Source: Bordetella genomosp. 8 (GTDB lineage Bacteria; Pseudomonadota; Gammaproteobacteria; Burkholderiales; Burkholderiaceae_B). From it: DNA of 64,000 nt. The DNA lies in contig NZ_CP021108.1 in assembly GCF_002119685.1 (NCBI RefSeq), positions 4,030,001 to 4,094,000 of the forward strand, read 5' to 3'. This document shows, piece by piece, positions 1 through 9,079 of the stretch. The number at the start of each line of letters is the position of its first letter. Position 1 is the stretch's first letter. Both the position numbers and the translations under genes were made by a program. The notes under the pieces are model-generated. The model saw only the letters and a list, made by a program, of their open reading frames with translations, was not told the DNA's origin and searched no databases.

Positions 1-1964
1 TGCAGGTTCGGCTCGGAAGAGGCCAGCCGCCCGGTGATGACGGCGGCCTGCGCGTAATGGGTGTGCACCCGGCCGGTGGCGGGGTTGATCATGCGCGGCA
101 GCTTGTCGGTATACGTGGACTTCAGCTTGGACAGGCCCCGGTATTCCAGCAGGACCTGGGGCAGCGGATAGTCCTGGGCCAGCTTGCTCAGGACTTCCTC
201 GTCCGTGGACGGCGCGCCGCTGGCCGTCTTGCGGACCACGGGCAGCTGCATGCGGCCGAACAGGATCTCGCCCAGCTGCTTGGGAGAATTCAGGTTGAAG
301 GGCTGGCCGGCAAGCTCGTAGGCGCGTTGCTCCAAGGTCAGCATTTCCTGCCCCAGCGCCGTGCTTTGCCGCATCAGCTCGTCGGCGTCGACGCGCACGC
401 CCGTGCGCTCGATTTCGGTCAGGACTTCGGAAACCTGCAGTTCCAGCTTGTAGATGTGTTCCAGGCCGGCATCGGCGCTGACGCGCGGACGCAGCAGATG
501 ATGCATCTGGATCGTGAAGTCGGCGTCTTCGGCGGCATAGTGGCCGGCCCGCTCGACCGGGACTTCGTCGAAGCAGATCTGGCTGGCGCCCTTGCCGCAC
601 AATTGTTCGTAGGTGATGCCGCTGCGGCCCAGCCATCGCTGCGCCAGCTCCGCCAGGCTGACGCTTCGATGGGACTCCAGCACATACGCCTGCAGCATCG
701 TGTCTTCGGCGATCCCCGCCAGCCGTATGCCTTCGTTGCGCAGCACGTGGGCGTCGTACTTGGCGTTGTGCAGCAACTTGGGCACGGCCGGGTCTTCCAG
801 CCACGCGCGCAGCCGCGCCAGCACCTCGTCCTTGGGCAACTGGTCGCCGGCTTCGGGCCCGCGATGCGCGACCGGGATATAGCAGGCCACGCCAGGCTCG
901 ATCGAGAACGACATTCCCACCAGGCGCGCCTGCATTTCGTCCAGCGACGTGGTCTCCGTATCGAAGGCGGCCAGCGGCGCCCCGCGCAGCTTTTCCATCC
1001 ATGCATCGAAGGCGGCCCAGTCGGTGATGATCTGGTAATCCACCTGTTCGGGCGCGGCGGGACGTTCGGGCGCGACGCGCGAATCGCCGGTCGGGACGCG
1101 TTCTGTTTCGCCGCTGACCTCGCGCAGCCAGGTCCGGAAACCATAGCGCTCGTAGAGCTCCAGCAGCGCTTCCTTGTCTTCTTCCTGCGCGATCAGCGCT
1201 TCCGGTCCGGACATGGTGCCGCTCAGATCGCAATCGCGCCGCACGGACAGCAGCTTGCGCGTCAGCGGGAAATTCGTCGCGGCCAGGCGCAGGTTGTTGC
1301 CCGCGACGCCCTTGATGGCATCCGCTGCTTCCAGCAGCTTGTCGACCGAACCGTATTCGGTCAGCCATTTGACGGCCGTCTTCGGTCCGACCTTGTCCAC
1401 GCCCGGCACATTGTCCACCGCGTCGCCGATCAGCATCAGGTAATCGACGATGCGTTCGGGCGGCACGCCGAACTTCTTGACCACGCCGGCGGGATCCAGG
1501 GTCTCACCCGTCATGGTGTTGACCAGCGTGACGTGGTCATCCACCAATTGGGCCAGGTCCTTGTCGCCCGTCGACACGATCGTGTCGATACCGTGTTCGG
1601 TGGCGATGCGCGCCAGCGTGCCGATGACGTCGTCGGCTTCCACGCCTTCGATGGCGAAAACCGGCCATCCCAGCGCACGCACCACATTGTGTATGGGCTC
1701 TATCTGGACCGCGAGGTCCTCGGGCATGGGCGGACGGTGCGACTTGTAATCGGGATACAGGTCGTCACGGAAGGTCTTGCCACGGGCATCGAAAATGCAA
1801 GCCGCATATTGCGCGTCGTAATCCTGCTTCAGTTTACGAAGCATATTGACGACGCCGTACAACGCCCCCGTCGGCTCCCCCTGCGCGTTACGCAAGTCAG
1901 GCATGGCATGATAGGCGCGGTACAAATAGCTAGAACCGTCAACCAGCAACAGGGTTTTATTCAT
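1..1964 (-). CDS. polA: DNA polymerase I, 5' part (C-terminus beyond left edge)
   Basis: Repair and replication polymerase that removes RNA primers and fills gaps. About 654 of the usual ~900 residues are present. The protein opens with MNKTLLLVDGSSYLYRAYHA, the N-terminal signature of the 5'-3' nuclease domain, and continues with the STGDKDLAQ and IGDAVDNVPG motifs. A proofreading 3'-5' exonuclease domain follows with FDTETTSLD, HNAKYD and YAAEDAD, so its metal-binding acidic residues look intact. The polymerase domain begins and is cut within the conserved ITGRLASSEPNL stretch. The ATG at 1964 is the only sensible start. The gene diverges from the LOG-family gene with only 55 bases between starts, so the promoters must overlap or lie inside the genes. 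Confidence 0.95.
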   Translation of the reverse strand, partial: MNKTLLLVDGSSYLYRAYHAMPDLRNAQGEPTGALYGVVNMLRKLKQDYDAQYAACIFDARGKTFRDDLYPDYKSHRPPMPEDLAVQIEPIHNVVRALGWPVFAIEGVEADDVIGTLARIATEHGIDTIVSTGDKDLAQLVDDHVTLVNTMTGETLDPAGVVKKFGVPPERIVDYLMLIGDAVDNVPGVDKVGPKTAVKWLTEYGSVDKLLEAADAIKGVAGNNLRLAATNFPLTRKLLSVRRDCDLSGTMSGPEALIAQEEDKEALLELYERYGFRTWLREVSGETERVPTGDSRVAPERPAAPEQVDYQIITDWAAFDAWMEKLRGAPLAAFDTETTSLDEMQARLVGMSFSIEPGVACYIPVAHRGPEAGDQLPKDEVLARLRAWLEDPAVPKLLHNAKYDAHVLRNEGIRLAGIAEDTMLQAYVLESHRSVSLAELAQRWLGRSGITYEQLCGKGASQICFDEVPVERAGHYAAEDADFTIQMHHLLRPRVSADAGLEHIYKLELQVSEVLTEIERTGVRVDADELMRQSTALGQEMLTLEQRAYELAGQPFNLNSPKQLGEILFGRMQLPVVRKTASGAPSTDEEVLSKLAQDYPLPQVLLEYRGLSKLKSTYTDKLPRMINPATGRVHTHYAQAAVITGRLASSEPNL

Positions 1965-2019
1965 GGTCAAAAAGGAAGATGGCAGGGAGACTCCCGCCGG
2001 CAGACAAATACCGGTGATT

Positions 2020-2646
2020 ATGTCAGAGATACTGACCGCGGCTGATGCGCTGCGGGATCTGGGTCCGGCCGTCAGCGTTTTCGGCAGCGCACGCATCAGC
2101 CGCGAATCGCCGTACTACAAACAGGCGGAAGCATTGGCGGCGGCCCTGAGCCGGGCCGGCTTCGCGGTGATCGCCGGCGGCGGGCCCGGCATCATGGAAG
2201 CGGCCAATAAAGGCGCATTCGAAACCGGCGGCACCAGCGTCGGCCTGAATATCGTCCTTCCGCACGAAGCGAACAATAATGCCTACCAGACCATCAGCCT
2301 GATGTTCGAGTATTTCTATGCGCGCAAGGCGACGTTCTTCATGCACAGCTTTGCCTATGTCGCCTTGCCCGGCGGCTTCGGCACGCTGGACGAGCTGTTC
2401 GAAGCGCTGACCCTGGTGCAGACCGGCAAGGTCCCGCCGGCCCCCATCGTGCTGATGGGCAAGGACTATTGGCACGGTATCGTGGACTGGCTGGCCAAGA
2501 CCGTGTTGAGCAACGGCATGATAGGCGCCCACGACCTGGAGCTGTTCATCGTGGAGGATGACCCGCAGATCGTCGTGAGCCGCATCGTCGACTTCCACGC
2601 CCGTTACCTGTCTCCCGAGCAGTACGCCCCTTCCCTGCCTGCGTAG
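2020..2646 (+). CDS. LOG-family (TIGR00730) nucleotide 5'-monophosphate phosphoribohydrolase
   Basis: A 208-residue Rossmann-fold protein of the Lonely Guy family, cytosolic. Family members cleave the N-glycosidic bond of cytokinin-riboside or ordinary nucleoside monophosphates; the bacterial physiological substrate is often unknown. Seen here: the glycine-rich IAGGGPGIMEAANKGA (about residues 51-66) and the diagnostic PGGFGTLDE motif (117-125) carrying the catalytic Glu. An upstream in-frame ATG at 1963 would overlap polA; the ATG at 2020 (MSEILTAAD) matches family length better and is preferred. It is divergent from polA. The family call is firm and the substrate is not. Confidence 0.88.
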   Translation: MSEILTAADALRDLGPAVSVFGSARISRESPYYKQAEALAAALSRAGFAVIAGGGPGIMEAANKGAFETGGTSVGLNIVLPHEANNNAYQTISLMFEYFYARKATFFMHSFAYVALPGGFGTLDELFEALTLVQTGKVPPAPIVLMGKDYWHGIVDWLAKTVLSNGMIGAHDLELFIVEDDPQIVVSRIVDFHARYLSPEQYAPSLPA

Positions 2647-2711
2647 GCCCGCGCGCGGCGCACCGAAGGATGGCGTTCGCCACCGCGATTGGGTTATTTT
2701 GGTGCATAAAT

Positions 2712-2726
2712 GCTGCAATATAGTGC
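2712..2726 (+). promoter_or_regulatory. Possible NtrC-type enhancer site upstream of urease
   Basis: The sequence GCTGCAATATAGTGC resembles the NtrC dyad (GCACY, five bases, RGTGC), with a good right half and a weaker left half. GGTGC half-sites occur nearby at about 2701-2705 and 2755-2759. It lies about 65 to 80 bases upstream of the sigma-54 element, a normal enhancer distance. Assignment is by eye only. Confidence 0.4.
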
Positions 2727-2788
2727 GCTAATATGCGTCGAATTGGTGCGTTTTCCAGCCCGACGAGGCGAACCCACGGCGCCTGATA

Positions 2789-2804
2789 TGGCACGGGTTT
2801 TGCA
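2789..2804 (+). promoter_or_regulatory. Sigma-54 (RpoN) promoter of the urease operon
   Basis: TGGCACGGGTTTTGCA matches the sigma-54 consensus TGGCACG-N4-TTGCA essentially perfectly. The -24 GG (2790-2791) and -12 GC (2802-2803) are separated by exactly ten bases. Transcription would start near 2815, about 80 bases before ureD. This implies expression that depends on an activator, most simply nitrogen control by NtrC. Confidence 0.78.
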
Positions 2805-2894
2805 TTCTGTTGCGCGAATGCCACTGGCGCCGGTGACCATGTCCGAGGCGCCAGCGCCCTGGAACCCGCCTTGCCATCCAAGATCCGCCCTGAC

Positions 2895-3767
2895 ATGGAC
2901 GCCCTCAGCCCCCTCGTGGAGGCCCCGCATACGGGGGGCTGGCTGGCGACCCTGGGCCTGGGGCTCGCGCGCCGCCACGACCGCACCGTGCTCGCCCGGC
3001 GCCGGCACGTCGGCCCGCTGACCGTCCAGAAACCCCTTTATCCGGAGCCGGATGCCGGCATCTGCCACCTGACGCTGCTGCACCCGCCGGGCGGCCTGGC
3101 CAGCGGCGACACCCTGCGCCTGGACATCGAACTGGACGCCGATGCGCACGCGGTCATCACCACGCCCGGCGCGACCAAGTGGTACAAGGCCCACCCCACC
3201 CATCCGTCGCGGCAGGAATTGACCATCCGCGTCGCCGATGGCGCGCGCCTGGACTGGTTGCCGCTGGAGAACATCTACTTCGACCATAGCCAGGCGCACC
3301 AGCGCATGGACGTCAGCGTCGGGGCCGGAGCCAGCGTGCTGGGCTGGGACGCCGCCCTGCTGGGGCGGCAGGCGTCGGGCGAGACCTGGTCCGCCGGCCA
3401 CGTGCGCAACGATTTCCGCCTGCTGGACGGGGCTGGCCGCCTGCTGTGGACGGAACGCCAGCGCCTTTCGGCGCGCGCATCCCTGCGCGCCGCGCCGCAG
3501 GGCCTGGCCGGCATGCCCGCCTATGGCACGCTGTGGGCCGTAGGCGCCGCTTGCGATGCCACCCTGGCGGAAGCGTTGGCGCCAGCCCTGCCCTTCGACA
3601 GCGGCCTGCGTGCCGGCGCCACCAGCCCCGTACCGGGCGTGCTGCTCGTACGCGCCGTGGCCACGCATATCGAACCGCTGCGCCATCTGTTCGCCGCCCT
3701 CTGGCTGCGCCTGCGGCCGCTGGTGCACGGTGTGCCCGGCCGCCCCCTGCGCCTCTGGGCCACCTGA
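2895..3767 (+). CDS. ureD: Urease accessory protein UreD
   Basis: Scaffold chaperone that binds apo-urease and, with UreF and UreG, forms the complex that delivers nickel to the UreC active site. About 290 residues, cytosolic. Recognised by the [19 protein letters not shown] segment, [31 protein letters not shown] and [16 protein letters not shown], all typical of UreD/UreH. It is the first gene of the operon, 19 bases before ureA. Start choice: ATG at 2895 gives [11 protein letters not shown] but has no clear Shine-Dalgarno; an in-frame TTG at 2871 follows GGAA by about seven bases and is the alternative. Confidence 0.93.
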   Translation: MDALSPLVEAPHTGGWLATLGLGLARRHDRTVLARRRHVGPLTVQKPLYPEPDAGICHLTLLHPPGGLASGDTLRLDIELDADAHAVITTPGATKWYKAHPTHPSRQELTIRVADGARLDWLPLENIYFDHSQAHQRMDVSVGAGASVLGWDAALLGRQASGETWSAGHVRNDFRLLDGAGRLLWTERQRLSARASLRAAPQGLAGMPAYGTLWAVGAACDATLAEALAPALPFDSGLRAGATSPVPGVLLVRAVATHIEPLRHLFAALWLRLRPLVHGVPGRPLRLWAT

Positions 3768-3786
3768 AATATTCCCTGGACCCGCC

Positions 3787-4089
3787 ATGAAGCTGACGCC
3801 CCGCGAAAAAGACAAGCTGCTGATATTCACCGCCGCGCTGCTGGCCGAAAGGCGCAAGGCGCGCGGCCTGAAGCTGAACTACCCCGAAGCCGTTGCCTAT
3901 ATCAGCGCCGCGCTGATGGAAGGCGCGCGCGATGGCCGCACCGTGGCCGAACTGATGGATTACGGCACCACCCTGCTGACCCGCGAAGACGTCATGGAAG
4001 GCGTGCCCGAAATGATCCCCGACGTGCAGATCGAGGCGACCTTTCCCGATGGCACCAAGCTCGTCACGGTACACAACCCCATAGTCTGA
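3787..4089 (+). CDS. ureA: Urease subunit gamma
   Basis: Smallest structural subunit of nickel urease (urea + water to ammonia + carbamate). It packs with UreB and UreC in the (UreABC)3 enzyme. The 100-residue length is exactly that of the family. The start [20 protein letters not shown], the [11 protein letters not shown] segment, [20 protein letters not shown] and the ending VTVHNPIV are all diagnostic. Longer upstream reading in this frame overlaps ureD and is not coding. It sits directly after ureD. Confidence 0.97.
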   Translation: MKLTPREKDKLLIFTAALLAERRKARGLKLNYPEAVAYISAALMEGARDGRTVAELMDYGTTLLTREDVMEGVPEMIPDVQIEATFPDGTKLVTVHNPIV

Positions 4090-4144
4090 GCGTGCCGGCC
4101 TGCGCGCCGCCCAGCTCCCCATAGCCGATGGAGAACACAAAGAG

Positions 4145-4747
4145 ATGAACCACCCGTCACGTATCGCGGCGATCGCCGCATGGCCCGCCCTGCTGCTGGC
4201 CGGAGCCGCCACCGCCCATCCGCTGCAGGAGCATATCGCCGAGGCGGCCGGCATGGCGTCCAGCGCCATGGCCGGCATGCTGCACCCCTTGAGCGGCGCC
4301 GACCACCTGTGCGCCATGATCGCGGTCGGCATGTGGAGCGCCATGACGGCGCGCCGTGTCTGGGTCGCGCCGCTGTCCTTCGCAGCGGTGCTGCTGCTGG
4401 GCGCGCTGTTCGGCCTGGCGCGCGTGCCCATGCCCGCGGTGGAACCGATGATCGCCGCGTCGCTGCTGGTCCTCGGCCTGCTGGTGGCGGCGCGCGCGCG
4501 CCTGCCTGAATGGGCCGGCGCCGCCATCGCGGCGCTGTTCGCATTCTTCCACGGGCATGCCCATGGCTACGAGCTACCCGAGACGGCCAGCGCGGCCGCT
4601 TATATCGCCGGCTTCATGGCCGCCACGGTAGGGCTGCATTGCGCCGGCATCGGCGCGGGGATGGCGCTGCGCCGCGCGCATGCGTGGCTGCCGCGCATCG
4701 CGGGCCTGGGCGTGGCGCTGTACGGCGTCGTGCTGCTGGCCGCCTGA
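4145..4747 (+). CDS. ureJ: HupE/UreJ family nickel permease
   Basis: A 200-residue integral membrane protein placed between ureA and ureB. HupE/UreJ proteins are thought to move nickel across the inner membrane for urease or hydrogenase. The N-terminus is a cleavable-looking signal (WPALLLAGAATAHP). The family motif HPLSGADHLCAMIA follows around residue 54, and a second histidine cluster FFHGHAHGYELP lies mid-protein. About six hydrophobic spans are visible. A good ribosome-binding sequence (GGAGAA) precedes the ATG. The location inside the urease operon supports a nickel role for this copy. Confidence 0.9.
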   Translation: MNHPSRIAAIAAWPALLLAGAATAHPLQEHIAEAAGMASSAMAGMLHPLSGADHLCAMIAVGMWSAMTARRVWVAPLSFAAVLLLGALFGLARVPMPAVEPMIAASLLVLGLLVAARARLPEWAGAAIAALFAFFHGHAHGYELPETASAAAYIAGFMAATVGLHCAGIGAGMALRRAHAWLPRIAGLGVALYGVVLLAA

Positions 4748-4784
4748 GCCACGCTGATCCACGCTTGATCCAAGGAGCGCGAAG

Positions 4785-5090
4785 ATGATTCCCGGCGAAC
4801 TGCTGGTGGACGACGGCGAGATCGAACTCAATGCCGGCCGGCCCACCATTACCGTCACGGTAGCCAACACCGGCGACCGGCCCATCCAGGTCGGCTCGCA
4901 CTTCCACTTCCACGAAGTCAACGACGCCCTGCAGTTCGACCGGGCGGCAGCGCGCGGCTTTCGCCTGAACATCACGGCCGGTACCGCGGTCCGCTTCGAG
5001 CCCGGGCAGACTCGCACGGTCGAACTGGTCGCGCTTGCGGGCGAACGCGCGGTGTACGGCTTCGCCGGCCGCGTCATGGGCAAGCTGTAA
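4785..5090 (+). CDS. ureB: Urease subunit beta
   Basis: Structural urease subunit of 101 residues, the normal size for separate bacterial UreB. Recognised by [20 protein letters not shown], the [18 protein letters not shown] segment and the ending [12 protein letters not shown] strong AAGGAG ribosome-binding site lies nine bases before the ATG. It is 16 bases upstream of ureC and surely co-translated at matched levels. It supports the flap over the UreC active site in known structures. Confidence 0.97.
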   Translation: MIPGELLVDDGEIELNAGRPTITVTVANTGDRPIQVGSHFHFHEVNDALQFDRAAARGFRLNITAGTAVRFEPGQTRTVELVALAGERAVYGFAGRVMGKL

Positions 5091-5106
5091 GGACGGGAGC
5101 ATACGC

Positions 5107-6810
5107 ATGAGCGTGAAAATCGGCCGCCGCGCCTACGCGGAGATGTTCGGCCCCACCACCGGCGATCGCCTGCGGCTGGCGGATACCGAACTGTTGATCG
5201 AGATCGAGCGCGACTACACCGTCTATGGCGAAGAGGTGAAGTTCGGCGGCGGCAAGGTGATCCGCGATGGCATGGGCCAGTCGCAACGCATCGGCGCCGA
5301 TGTCGCCGACACCGTCATCACCAACGCCGTGATCCTGGACCATTGGGGCATCGTCAAGGCCGACATCGCCTTGAAGAACGGCCGCATCCAGGCCATCGGC
5401 AAGGCCGGCAATCCGGACATCCAGCCTGGCGTCACCATCGTCATCGGGCCGGGCACGGAAATCATCGCGGGCGAAGGCAAGATCGTCACGGCCGGCGGGA
5501 TCGATGCGCACGTCCATTTCATCTGCCCGCAATTGATAGACGAGGCCTTGTCGTCGGGCCTGACCACCCTGCTGGGCGGGGGCACCGGACCGGCCACGGG
5601 CACCGCCGCGACCACCTGCACGCCGGGCGCCTGGCACATCGAGAACATGCTGGCCGCCGCCGACGGCTGGCCCATCAACATCGGGTTGCTGGGCAAGGGC
5701 AACGCCAGCCAGCCCGCGCCGCTCCTGGAGCAGATCGACGCCGGCGCCATCGGCCTGAAGCTGCATGAAGACTGGGGCACCACGCCGGCCGCCATCGATT
5801 GCTGCCTGGACGTGGCGGAACGCACCGACACCCAGGTTGCCATCCACACCGACACACTGAACGAAAGCGGCTTCGTGGAAAGCACCGTGGCGGCGTTCAA
5901 GCATCGCACCATCCACACGTACCACACGGAGGGCGCCGGCGGCGGCCATGCGCCCGATATCCTGAAGGTGGCGGGCCTGCCGAATGTGCTGCCCTCTTCC
6001 ACCAATCCTACCCGGCCGTACACCGTCAATACCGTCGACGAGCATCTGGACATGCTGATGGTGTGCCATCACCTGGATGCCGCCATCGCCGAGGACGTCG
6101 CCTTCGCGGAGTCGCGCATCCGCCGCGAAACCATCGCCGCGGAAGACATCCTGCAGGACCTGGGCGCGATATCGATGATCTCCAGCGATTCGCAGGCCAT
6201 GGGCCGCATCGGCGAAGTGATCATGCGCACGTGGCAGACGGCGCACAAGATGAAAGTGCAGCGCGGCGCCCTGCCCGGCGATGGTCGCGCCGACAACGCG
6301 CGCGCCAAGCGCTACATCGCGAAGTACACGATCAATCCCGCCATCACGCACGGCATGGCGCACGAGATCGGCTCCGTCGAGCCGGGCAAGTGGGCGGACC
6401 TGGTGGTGTGGGATCCGGCCTTCTTCGGCGTCAAGCCGGACATGGTGCTCAAGGGCGGCATCATCACGACCGCGCTGATGGGCGATCCCAACGCGTCCAT
6501 CCCCACGCCGCAGCCGGTACACTACCGGGAGATGTTCGGCACGCGTGCCGGCGCGCTGGCGCGGGGTTCCCTGACCTTTGTATCGCAATCGGCCTACCAG
6601 GCCGGCATCGCCGCCAGGTATGGATTGTCCAAGCGCGTGGTGCCCGTCCATGGCATCCGGGGCGTACGCAAATCGCACATGGTGCACAACGACTGGCAGC
6701 CGCACATCGAAGTCGATCCCGAAACCTATCGCGTCCTTGCCGATGGGCAGGAGTTGATTTGCGAGCCCGCCCGGGTGCTGCCCATGGCGCAACGCTATTT
6801 CCTGTTCTGA
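5107..6810 (+). CDS. ureC: Urease subunit alpha (catalytic)
   Basis: Catalytic dinickel subunit of 567 residues. All active-site residues are present, one position later than in the Klebsiella enzyme: nickel ligands His135 and His137 (DAHVHF), the carbamylated bridging Lys218 (GLKLHEDWG), His247 (VAIHTDT), His273 (TYHTEGAG) and Asp361 (SSDSQAMGR). The mobile-flap Cys320 and catalytic His321 (MVCHHLD) are also intact. The enzyme should therefore be active once nickel is loaded. The start at 5107 ([20 protein letters not shown]) has a GGGAGC site eight bases upstream. A longer in-frame reading from 5035 would overlap ureB and is rejected. Confidence 0.98.
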   Translation: MSVKIGRRAYAEMFGPTTGDRLRLADTELLIEIERDYTVYGEEVKFGGGKVIRDGMGQSQRIGADVADTVITNAVILDHWGIVKADIALKNGRIQAIGKAGNPDIQPGVTIVIGPGTEIIAGEGKIVTAGGIDAHVHFICPQLIDEALSSGLTTLLGGGTGPATGTAATTCTPGAWHIENMLAAADGWPINIGLLGKGNASQPAPLLEQIDAGAIGLKLHEDWGTTPAAIDCCLDVAERTDTQVAIHTDTLNESGFVESTVAAFKHRTIHTYHTEGAGGGHAPDILKVAGLPNVLPSSTNPTRPYTVNTVDEHLDMLMVCHHLDAAIAEDVAFAESRIRRETIAAEDILQDLGAISMISSDSQAMGRIGEVIMRTWQTAHKMKVQRGALPGDGRADNARAKRYIAKYTINPAITHGMAHEIGSVEPGKWADLVVWDPAFFGVKPDMVLKGGIITTALMGDPNASIPTPQPVHYREMFGTRAGALARGSLTFVSQSAYQAGIAARYGLSKRVVPVHGIRGVRKSHMVHNDWQPHIEVDPETYRVLADGQELICEPARVLPMAQRYFLF

Positions 6811-6828
6811 TCCTGGGGCGCGTCCTAT

Positions 6829-7593
6829 GTGCAGATTCGCATGAGACGTATAGAAAAAGTCGTGGGCCGCGGACAGGCTGTCGCCAAGGCCTTGTTGCGG
6901 CGCGCGCCCACGCTGACGCTGCCCTTCGAGTCGCGCAGCCGCAGCCGGCTCGCCGCCACGCTGGACAACGGCGATGAAGTCGCGCTGTTCCTGCCGCGCG
7001 GCACCGTGCTTCGCGACGGCGACGCGCTGGTGGCCGAGGATGGCGGGCTGGTCCGCGTGGTCGCGGCGCCGCAGCCGGTGCTGCGCGCAACCTGCGTGGA
7101 TCCGCACGTGCTGTTGCGGGCGGCCTACCACCTGGGCAACCGGCATACGCCGGTGGAAGTGGGACCGGATTATCTGCAGCTGGAACATGATCCCGTATTG
7201 AAGGACCTGCTGCTGCGCCTGGGGCTGAACGTGGTGGCCATCGAGGCGCCGTTCGAGCCGGAAGCCGGCGCGTATGGCGGCGGGCACAAGCACGGGCACG
7301 ACGAGACCTTCGAGGAAGATTACGCGCTGGCGCAGCAGGCTTACCAGGACCGGCACGGGCATTCGCATGATCATGGCCACGAGCATGGCCACGAGCATGG
7401 GCACGGACATGATCACGGGCACGAACATGGCCACGATCATGAACACGGCCACAAGCATGCGCACGGTCACGATCACGGCCACGAGCACGGCCACAAGCAT
7501 GTGCACGACCACGGCCACGACCACGATCATGACCACGATCACGGGCACAAGCATGCCCACGACCATGAACACAAGCACCGGCACAAGCACTGA
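6829..7593 (+). CDS. ureE: Urease nickel metallochaperone UreE with very long His tail
   Basis: Cytosolic nickel-binding chaperone that hands Ni2+ to UreG. The first ~150 residues carry the UreE core, including [20 protein letters not shown], the [12 protein letters not shown] motif with the conserved interfacial His, and [19 protein letters not shown]. Residues 176-254 are a tail in which every second residue is histidine: 40 His in 79 residues, alternating with G, D, E, K, A, V, R and S. This is far longer than the Klebsiella tail. A GTG at 6829 sits nine bases after GGGGCG and is preferred; ATG at 6841 is the alternative. The 3' end overlaps ureF by 29 bases in another frame. Confidence 0.94.
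   Translation: MQIRMRRIEKVVGRGQAVAKALLRRAPTLTLPFESRSRSRLAATLDNGDEVALFLPRGTVLRDGDALVAEDGGLVRVVAAPQPVLRATCVDPHVLLRAAYHLGNRHTPVEVGPDYLQLEHDPVLKDLLLRLGLNVVAIEAPFEPEAGAYGGGHKHGHDETFEEDYALAQQAYQDRHGHSHDHGHEHGHEHGHGHDHGHEHGHDHEHGHKHAHGHDHGHEHGHKHVHDHGHDHDHDHDHGHKHAHDHEHKHRHKH
7354..7590 (+). repeat. Degenerate hexamer repeat coding the UreE His tail
   Basis: This stretch is an imperfect run of CAY-NNN hexamers (CACGGC, CATGAT, CACGAG and similar), 39 units plus a final His codon. It is coding in the ureE frame. The ureF frame is also open through all of it, as a Met/Thr-rich reading. The repeat is a natural site for length change by slippage. Confidence 0.85.
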
Positions 7594-8257
7594 ACTCATC
7601 GCCCTGTTGCACCTGGCGTCGCCGGCCTTGCCCATCGGCGCCTTCAGCTACTCGCAGGGGCTGGAAGCGGCCATCGAAGCCGGCGTGATCGCCAACGCCG
7701 ATGACGCGGGCCGCTGGATCGCCCACGGCCTGGACATCGTCGCCGAAGGCGAAACCGCCTTGCTCGGCCAGCAATTCCGCAACTGGGCCGCAAACGACAT
7801 CCAGGCCGTCGCCGACCTGAACGCATGGCTGCTGGCCATGCGCGAATCCGCCGAACTGCGCCAGGAAACCGAGCAGATGGGCTGGTCGCTTGCCCGCCTG
7901 CTGGAAGAACTGGAATGGGGCGACGCGGCAAGCCGAGCCGCGCTGCGCGACATGCAGCCGCTGAGCCTGCCCACGGCCTACGCCTACGCGGCGCAGCGCG
8001 CGGGCGCGGCGCTGGAAGACTGCCTGACCGCGTGGCTGTTCGCCTGGGCGGAAAACCAGGTGGCCGCCGCGCTGAAGGCCGTGCCGCTCGGCCAGGTCGC
8101 CGGCCAGCGCATCCTGTTCGGCCTGCACGGCGCCATCCAGGCCGCCGCGCGGCGCGCCGCGGTCACAAACGAGGACGACGCCTCGACCTTCTCACCGCTG
8201 CTCGGCATCCTGTCGGCACGCCACGAAACCCAATACTCGCGCCTGTTCCGCTCGTAA
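7565..8257 (+). CDS. ureF: Urease accessory protein UreF
   Basis: All-helical chaperone of about 230 residues that bridges UreD and the GTPase UreG and gates nickel insertion. Recognised by [21 protein letters not shown] near the N-terminus, [14 protein letters not shown] and the ending [18 protein letters not shown]. The most likely start is the ATG at 7565 ([15 protein letters not shown]), 29 bases inside ureE. The frame is open much further upstream through the histidine repeat, so the start cannot be fixed by ORF limits. In the classical bordetellae a fused UreEF protein is annotated (recalled, not checked); here the two are separate. Confidence 0.92.
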   Translation: MNTSTGTSTELIALLHLASPALPIGAFSYSQGLEAAIEAGVIANADDAGRWIAHGLDIVAEGETALLGQQFRNWAANDIQAVADLNAWLLAMRESAELRQETEQMGWSLARLLEELEWGDAASRAALRDMQPLSLPTAYAYAAQRAGAALEDCLTAWLFAWAENQVAAALKAVPLGQVAGQRILFGLHGAIQAAARRAAVTNEDDASTFSPLLGILSARHETQYSRLFRS

Positions 8258-8305
8258 GGACAGGCGGGCAACACGCTACGGAATAGCACACCAGGATCGC
8301 ACCCC

Positions 8306-8932
8306 ATGAACCAGCGCACCAAGAAGAATCCCCCCTTGCGGGTAGGCATAGGCGGCCCCGTCGGATCCGGCAAGACCACCTTGACCGAAATGCTGTGCAA
8401 GGCCATGCGCGACACGTATGACCTGGTCGTCATCACCAACGACATCTACACCAAGGAAGACCAGCGCCTGCTCACGGTCGCCGGCGCCCTGCCCGCCGAG
8501 CGCATCATGGGCGTCGAAACCGGCGGCTGCCCGCACACCGCCATCCGCGAGGACGCGTCCATCAACCTGGAAGCCGTTGATCGCATGCTGGGACGCTTCC
8601 CCGACGCCGACATCGTCTTCATCGAGTCGGGCGGCGATAACCTCGCAGCCACCTTCAGCCCTGAGCTATCGGACCTGACGATCTACGTCATCGACGTGGC
8701 CGGCGGCGAGAAAATCCCCCGCAAGGGCGGCCCCGGCATCACCAAGTCCGATCTGCTCGTCATCAACAAGACCGACCTCGCCCCGATGGTCGGCGCTTCG
8801 CTGACGATCATGGAAGAAGACACCCGCCGCATGCGCGGCGCCCGCCCTTACGTCATGAGCGACATGAAAGCCGGCGCCGGGCTGGGCGATATCGTCAAGT
8901 TCATCGAAAAGCAAGGCTTGCTGGCAGCCTGA
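8306..8932 (+). CDS. ureG: Urease accessory GTPase UreG
   Basis: SIMIBI-class GTPase of 208 residues that binds nickel and couples GTP hydrolysis to metallocentre assembly. Visible motifs are the P-loop GPVGSGKT (residues 17-24), the nickel-binding Cys-Pro-His of [15 protein letters not shown] (75-77), [16 protein letters not shown] and the base-recognition NKTD. Length is normal. It is the last gene of the operon, 48 bases after ureF. No strong terminator hairpin was noticed directly after it. Confidence 0.97.
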   Translation: MNQRTKKNPPLRVGIGGPVGSGKTTLTEMLCKAMRDTYDLVVITNDIYTKEDQRLLTVAGALPAERIMGVETGGCPHTAIREDASINLEAVDRMLGRFPDADIVFIESGGDNLAATFSPELSDLTIYVIDVAGGEKIPRKGGPGITKSDLLVINKTDLAPMVGASLTIMEEDTRRMRGARPYVMSDMKAGAGLGDIVKFIEKQGLLAA

Positions 8933-9079
8933 ACCGGCTTCGAACAGCCCAGGAACAGGCAAATCTGCTGACACCTATCTGAAAACCCTACTGACTTACA
9001 GGATGAGCTTTACCTGCTTGCCAGGGATGGGATCATGCGCACATGCGATTCGTCGCACTCTTCATAAGGAATTTTTGCC

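Noticed and set aside
57-2045. Long plus-strand ORF of 662 codons
   Set aside because: It lies antisense to polA, whose own frame gives a complete sequence of nuclease and exonuclease motifs. The ORF is His/Gln/Ala-rich, as expected for a GC-rich shadow frame.
7354-7590. Possible CRISPR-like or tandem regulatory array
   Set aside because: Although repetitive, the units are six bases, degenerate at the wobble positions and fully explained by the UreE histidine tail.
5074-7635. 853-codon minus-strand ORF opposite ureC-ureE
   Set aside because: Antisense frame of ureC and of the histidine repeat, which reads as Val/Met-rich on this strand. No known domain.
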